DNA of 64,000 nt from assembly GCA_943737045.1 (NCBI GenBank), contig CALSFV010000331.1, positions 186,001-250,000 on the forward strand. Reading direction: 5' to 3'. Made by a program: the position numbers and the translations under genes. The notes beneath the pieces are model-generated. The model saw only the letters and a program-made list of their open reading frames with translations. It made no database searches and had not been told where the DNA came from. This document shows positions 61,479 to 64,000 of this stretch, piece by piece; within the stretch, counting starts at the first letter, position 1, and the number at the start of each line of letters is the position of its first letter. Origin of the DNA: Parapristionchus giblindavisi (taxonomy: Eukaryota; Nematoda; Chromadorea; Rhabditida; Diplogasteridae).

Positions 61479-63919
61479 CGAACAGAGGATTCAAATAGGC
61501 ATCCATCGATTCACACTAACCATTTCCTAGCTAGAGCTACATTAGTGTACAGAAAGCGGAAAATAGTAGAAATGTATATATTTAATGCATACGTCGAATA
61601 GCTAGGTTATCGGTTTTCAAAATCCGGTCAGGTTTTTCAATTTTTAGCAAATTTGGCTCAAAATCCGGTCATGTTTTCGATTTTTTGTGAAATTTTGACT
61701 CAAAATCCGGTCAGGTTTTTCGATTTTAGTGAAATTTTGGCTCAGAATCCGGTCAGGCTTGGTACTTCGTAACATACTTTTCGACCTATGATTTAATGAT
61801 GTAAAAAATAATTTCAGTGATTTAAATTAACTCACCCTATCCGCGTCAGACTCTGGCAGCACTCCCTGCACGACGTAGATCGAGTAGCCTTAAATATATA
61901 ATAAAATTAAATCAATAAACATCGATAAACTAATAATTTCTCATTCTTTGCCCATGAGATTATTACCAATATAAAATTAGCATGAGGAATTCCATTTAAA
62001 GCCTGCTATATCGACCTAATAATAAGTCTGACCATACGTGGGCGGGCATTGCCGCTGGAAATGAAAATAGGGGGGTCGGACGGAAAAATCGGGGGGCCGG
62101 AAGCAAAAAAATGGAGAATTTATACGTCATTTTGAGTGATTTTTTGGAAAATCGGGCGGGGGGGGGGGGTCGGGTGCCAAAAATCGGGGGTGTATTACCG
62201 CTAGCGGCAGTGGTGCCCACGTATGAGTCTGACCCAATGAACACTTCATTACACCCCCATTTAAATTCCCGCACTTTTTTAGACTACAGTAAACTGACCG
62301 TCATTGTTCAACTGTGCCATGAACAGGCTGACGTACGTATCCGTATGCAGCACCGGACCCTCCTTCACAGAGTTAAGCTCGAACCTGCAATAAATACACT
62401 ATTATTAGTATTACTTGACCAGAGTTACTTATACTTAATAGTTAATACTTAGTAACCTATGCGTGATTTAATACTTTTCCCAATTTGAAATCTCCTTGGT
62501 CTTCATTTTCTCATCTTCGCCTAATGTAATACTTTAATAGGATGGTTAAAACAAAATAAATTACATTGTAAATGAATCGCATGTTAAAGGTGTTGAAATT
62601 TGAATATTAAAAATATTGCTTAAAAAAGATAAATAACGCTAAATCCAACTGACCACTGGACACCAAATCTTCGAATGACGAACCAGTGCTCACTCCTGTT
62701 GCAGATGAAACTCTTCGCAGTGCTGCAATAACTTGATACAGTAACTAAATAGGTCCAGTCAAAGCTGTCATTAGGTCAAAAGGCTCACATGATAGCAGTT
62801 CTCTAGGACTTTTTTCTTTGTTATCGTACTTTATGTGATTCATCATTATCCTTGTAATACATAAATACCATATTACAATTATATTATTATGTTTATCCAT
62901 ATGGGGTGCAAATATACACTGTTAATATCGTGAATTGAAATTAATGGTGTAAATAAATAAATAAAATAAATAGCTCACAGTGGATTGGACTTGATTGCAG
63001 CCACGGAAGGATGATCAACAGGCGTCATCTCAAGTTGGAATGTCTTCAGGGCTTCCGAAATCACCTAAACCAGTATTTACAAATATTTTTATTATATAAT
63101 ATTTATTAAATAACTTAACAAGATATTTACGAATGTAAAACATATGAACATGAATGTTCACCAAGAGCTAAATACATGCTACAATGTATAGACGTAGCGG
63201 CCGAAACACCACAGGGCACATTATAAGCTAACATATTTATTTTAAAATTTACATTTAAAGTGCATGCATACTTATTCTTGTACACCTATTAATATTATTA
63301 ATTTAATTAAATAAAAGACAAAACCTGAACGGAGAAGAATCCGGAGTCGTTCATGTTCTGGCTCTCCCTATTGCGCGAGGAACCGTCGAGCACCGAGTTT
63401 TCCTAAACGTCACGGGTGTATCAAATAAATAAATAAATAAACAATTCCATCTTTAAATGGTGTAAATATATTTTATAAACACAATGAGTAGCAAAATATT
63501 TTAGAATAAAGAAATAGTAGGTAAATTAAGAAATTATGAACACAAACTACAATGTTTTGAGTCAGAAGAATGCATTATGCAATAAATACCTCCTCGTCCA
63601 GCCGAGCCGCGATTTCCGCCAGAACATCGGCGCTGAAGTAGGCGCCCTGCAGCAGCATGTTCAGTGCGTGCTGCGCACATAAAAGATCCACTTGCTGCAA
63701 AGTCGCTGTTCAAGAAAGTGGGTGTAAAATATAACAAATAACGTGTGCTATTGATAATTTCAGGAATAATTCGGGCTAAGTTGAAACTATGCACTCTGGG
63801 CATATTTCAAAACATTTTTCAACTAGAGTGTGGGCAAATAGCGGTGAGTTTCCAATTTGCGATCCAAAACGAATGAAAAGAAAAGTGACGCTAACCTTCT
63901 CAAAGAAGATAGTGTCCAT
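59269..63919 (-). CDS. atx-3: Ataxin-3, Josephin deubiquitinase
   Basis: Twelve exons join in phase to 340 residues: 63919-63896, 63694-63590, 63402-63325, 63064-62979, 62722-62654, 62384-62299, 61888-61836, 61412-61359, 60775-60613, 60442-60383, 59620-59538, 59430-59269.

The Josephin domain has catalytic Cys14 (LCAQHALNMLLQG), His110 (SEHWFVIRRFG) and Asn125 (FELNS), plus MNDSGFFSVQV and YSIYVVQGVLP. Ubiquitin-interacting motifs follow: NDDLAEAIRRSLNDQ, ADVALALELSIEEYEW, NDDYEMKKAIEMS and a weaker EERSFQMALMMSMQQ. It trims or edits ubiquitin chains, usually together with the p97/CDC-48 system; a p97-binding basic stretch is not obvious. There is no polyglutamine tract. The start matches the family exactly; 81 bp upstream are in the window. 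Confidence 0.95.
62033..62225. mobile_element. hAT-like MITE (CATACGTGGGC ends)
   Basis: Inverted ends CATACGTGGGCGG and GCCCACGTATG, exact 8-bp duplication AGTCTGAC (62025-62032, 62226-62233). In an ataxin-3 intron. A half-copy is near 52358-52410. Confidence 0.8.
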
Positions 63920-64000
63920 TTGTGAATCGTCGGAGCACTTAAATGGATTTAAGTTAGAGTCACATAGTTTCTGAAGCTGACAAAAAACGAAACTTCAAAC

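Noticed and set aside
62450..62525. Extra ataxin-3 exon between exons 5 and 6
   Set aside because: A phase-compatible piece exists, but the join from 62654 directly to 62384 restores the conserved QWFELNS sequence.

Overview
This is nematode nuclear DNA, most likely from a free-living rhabditid; the genus cannot be fixed from this window. The reasons: AT-rich sequence, many short introns with a tttcag-type acceptor, very divergent cysteine-rich secreted proteins, and very many small inverted-repeat transposons. No rRNA gene, intact tRNA gene or CRISPR array was seen. The provided open reading frames are mostly single exons, so I rebuilt the genes by joining exons through GT/AG sites with matching phases.

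Layout. 1-8.6 kb is mostly repeats: a broken two-exon gene (1.39-2.27 kb, minus), a 0.4-kb palindrome, a 3.1-kb foldback with 1.28-kb arms, and a 1.6-kb foldback. 8.6-12.1 kb (plus) holds two small genes for secreted or surface proteins. 12.4-14.2 kb (minus) is a complete six-exon ARF GTPase. 14.39-18.82 kb is a full-length DIRS-type tyrosine-recombinase retrotransposon with apparently intact genes and split direct repeats. It lies between the start codons of ARF (minus) and of a 23-exon gene (18.98-27.39 kb, plus). That gene encodes a protein of about 937 residues: signal peptide, seven tandem cysteine-rich modules, and a GPI-anchor-like tail. Its last exon is duplicated 0.5 kb downstream. 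28.9-39.8 kb (minus) is a 23-exon ENPP-family ectophosphodiesterase whose introns hold a mariner, a Tc1-like element and many MITEs. 40.8-41.5 kb is a small unrecognised gene. 41.9-43.75 kb is a decayed copy of part of another gene in the window. 44.3-54.6 kb (minus) is an 18-exon CLASRP-like SR splicing protein. 55.3-58.7 kb (minus) is a six-exon unrecognised gene. 59.3-63.9 kb (minus) is complete ataxin-3 (Josephin domain plus UIMs).

The four minus-strand genes from 64 to 40.8 kb are co-oriented. ARF, ENPP, CLASRP and ataxin-3 are unrelated housekeeping or membrane functions, so there is no pathway cluster. The most unusual items are the seven-module surface protein with two alternative GPI-tail exons, and the young DIRS element whose Gag and Pol frames are joined by a possible 37-nt intron. 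The element sits inside what was probably a short divergent promoter. Several hAT-like MITEs show exact 8-bp target duplications.
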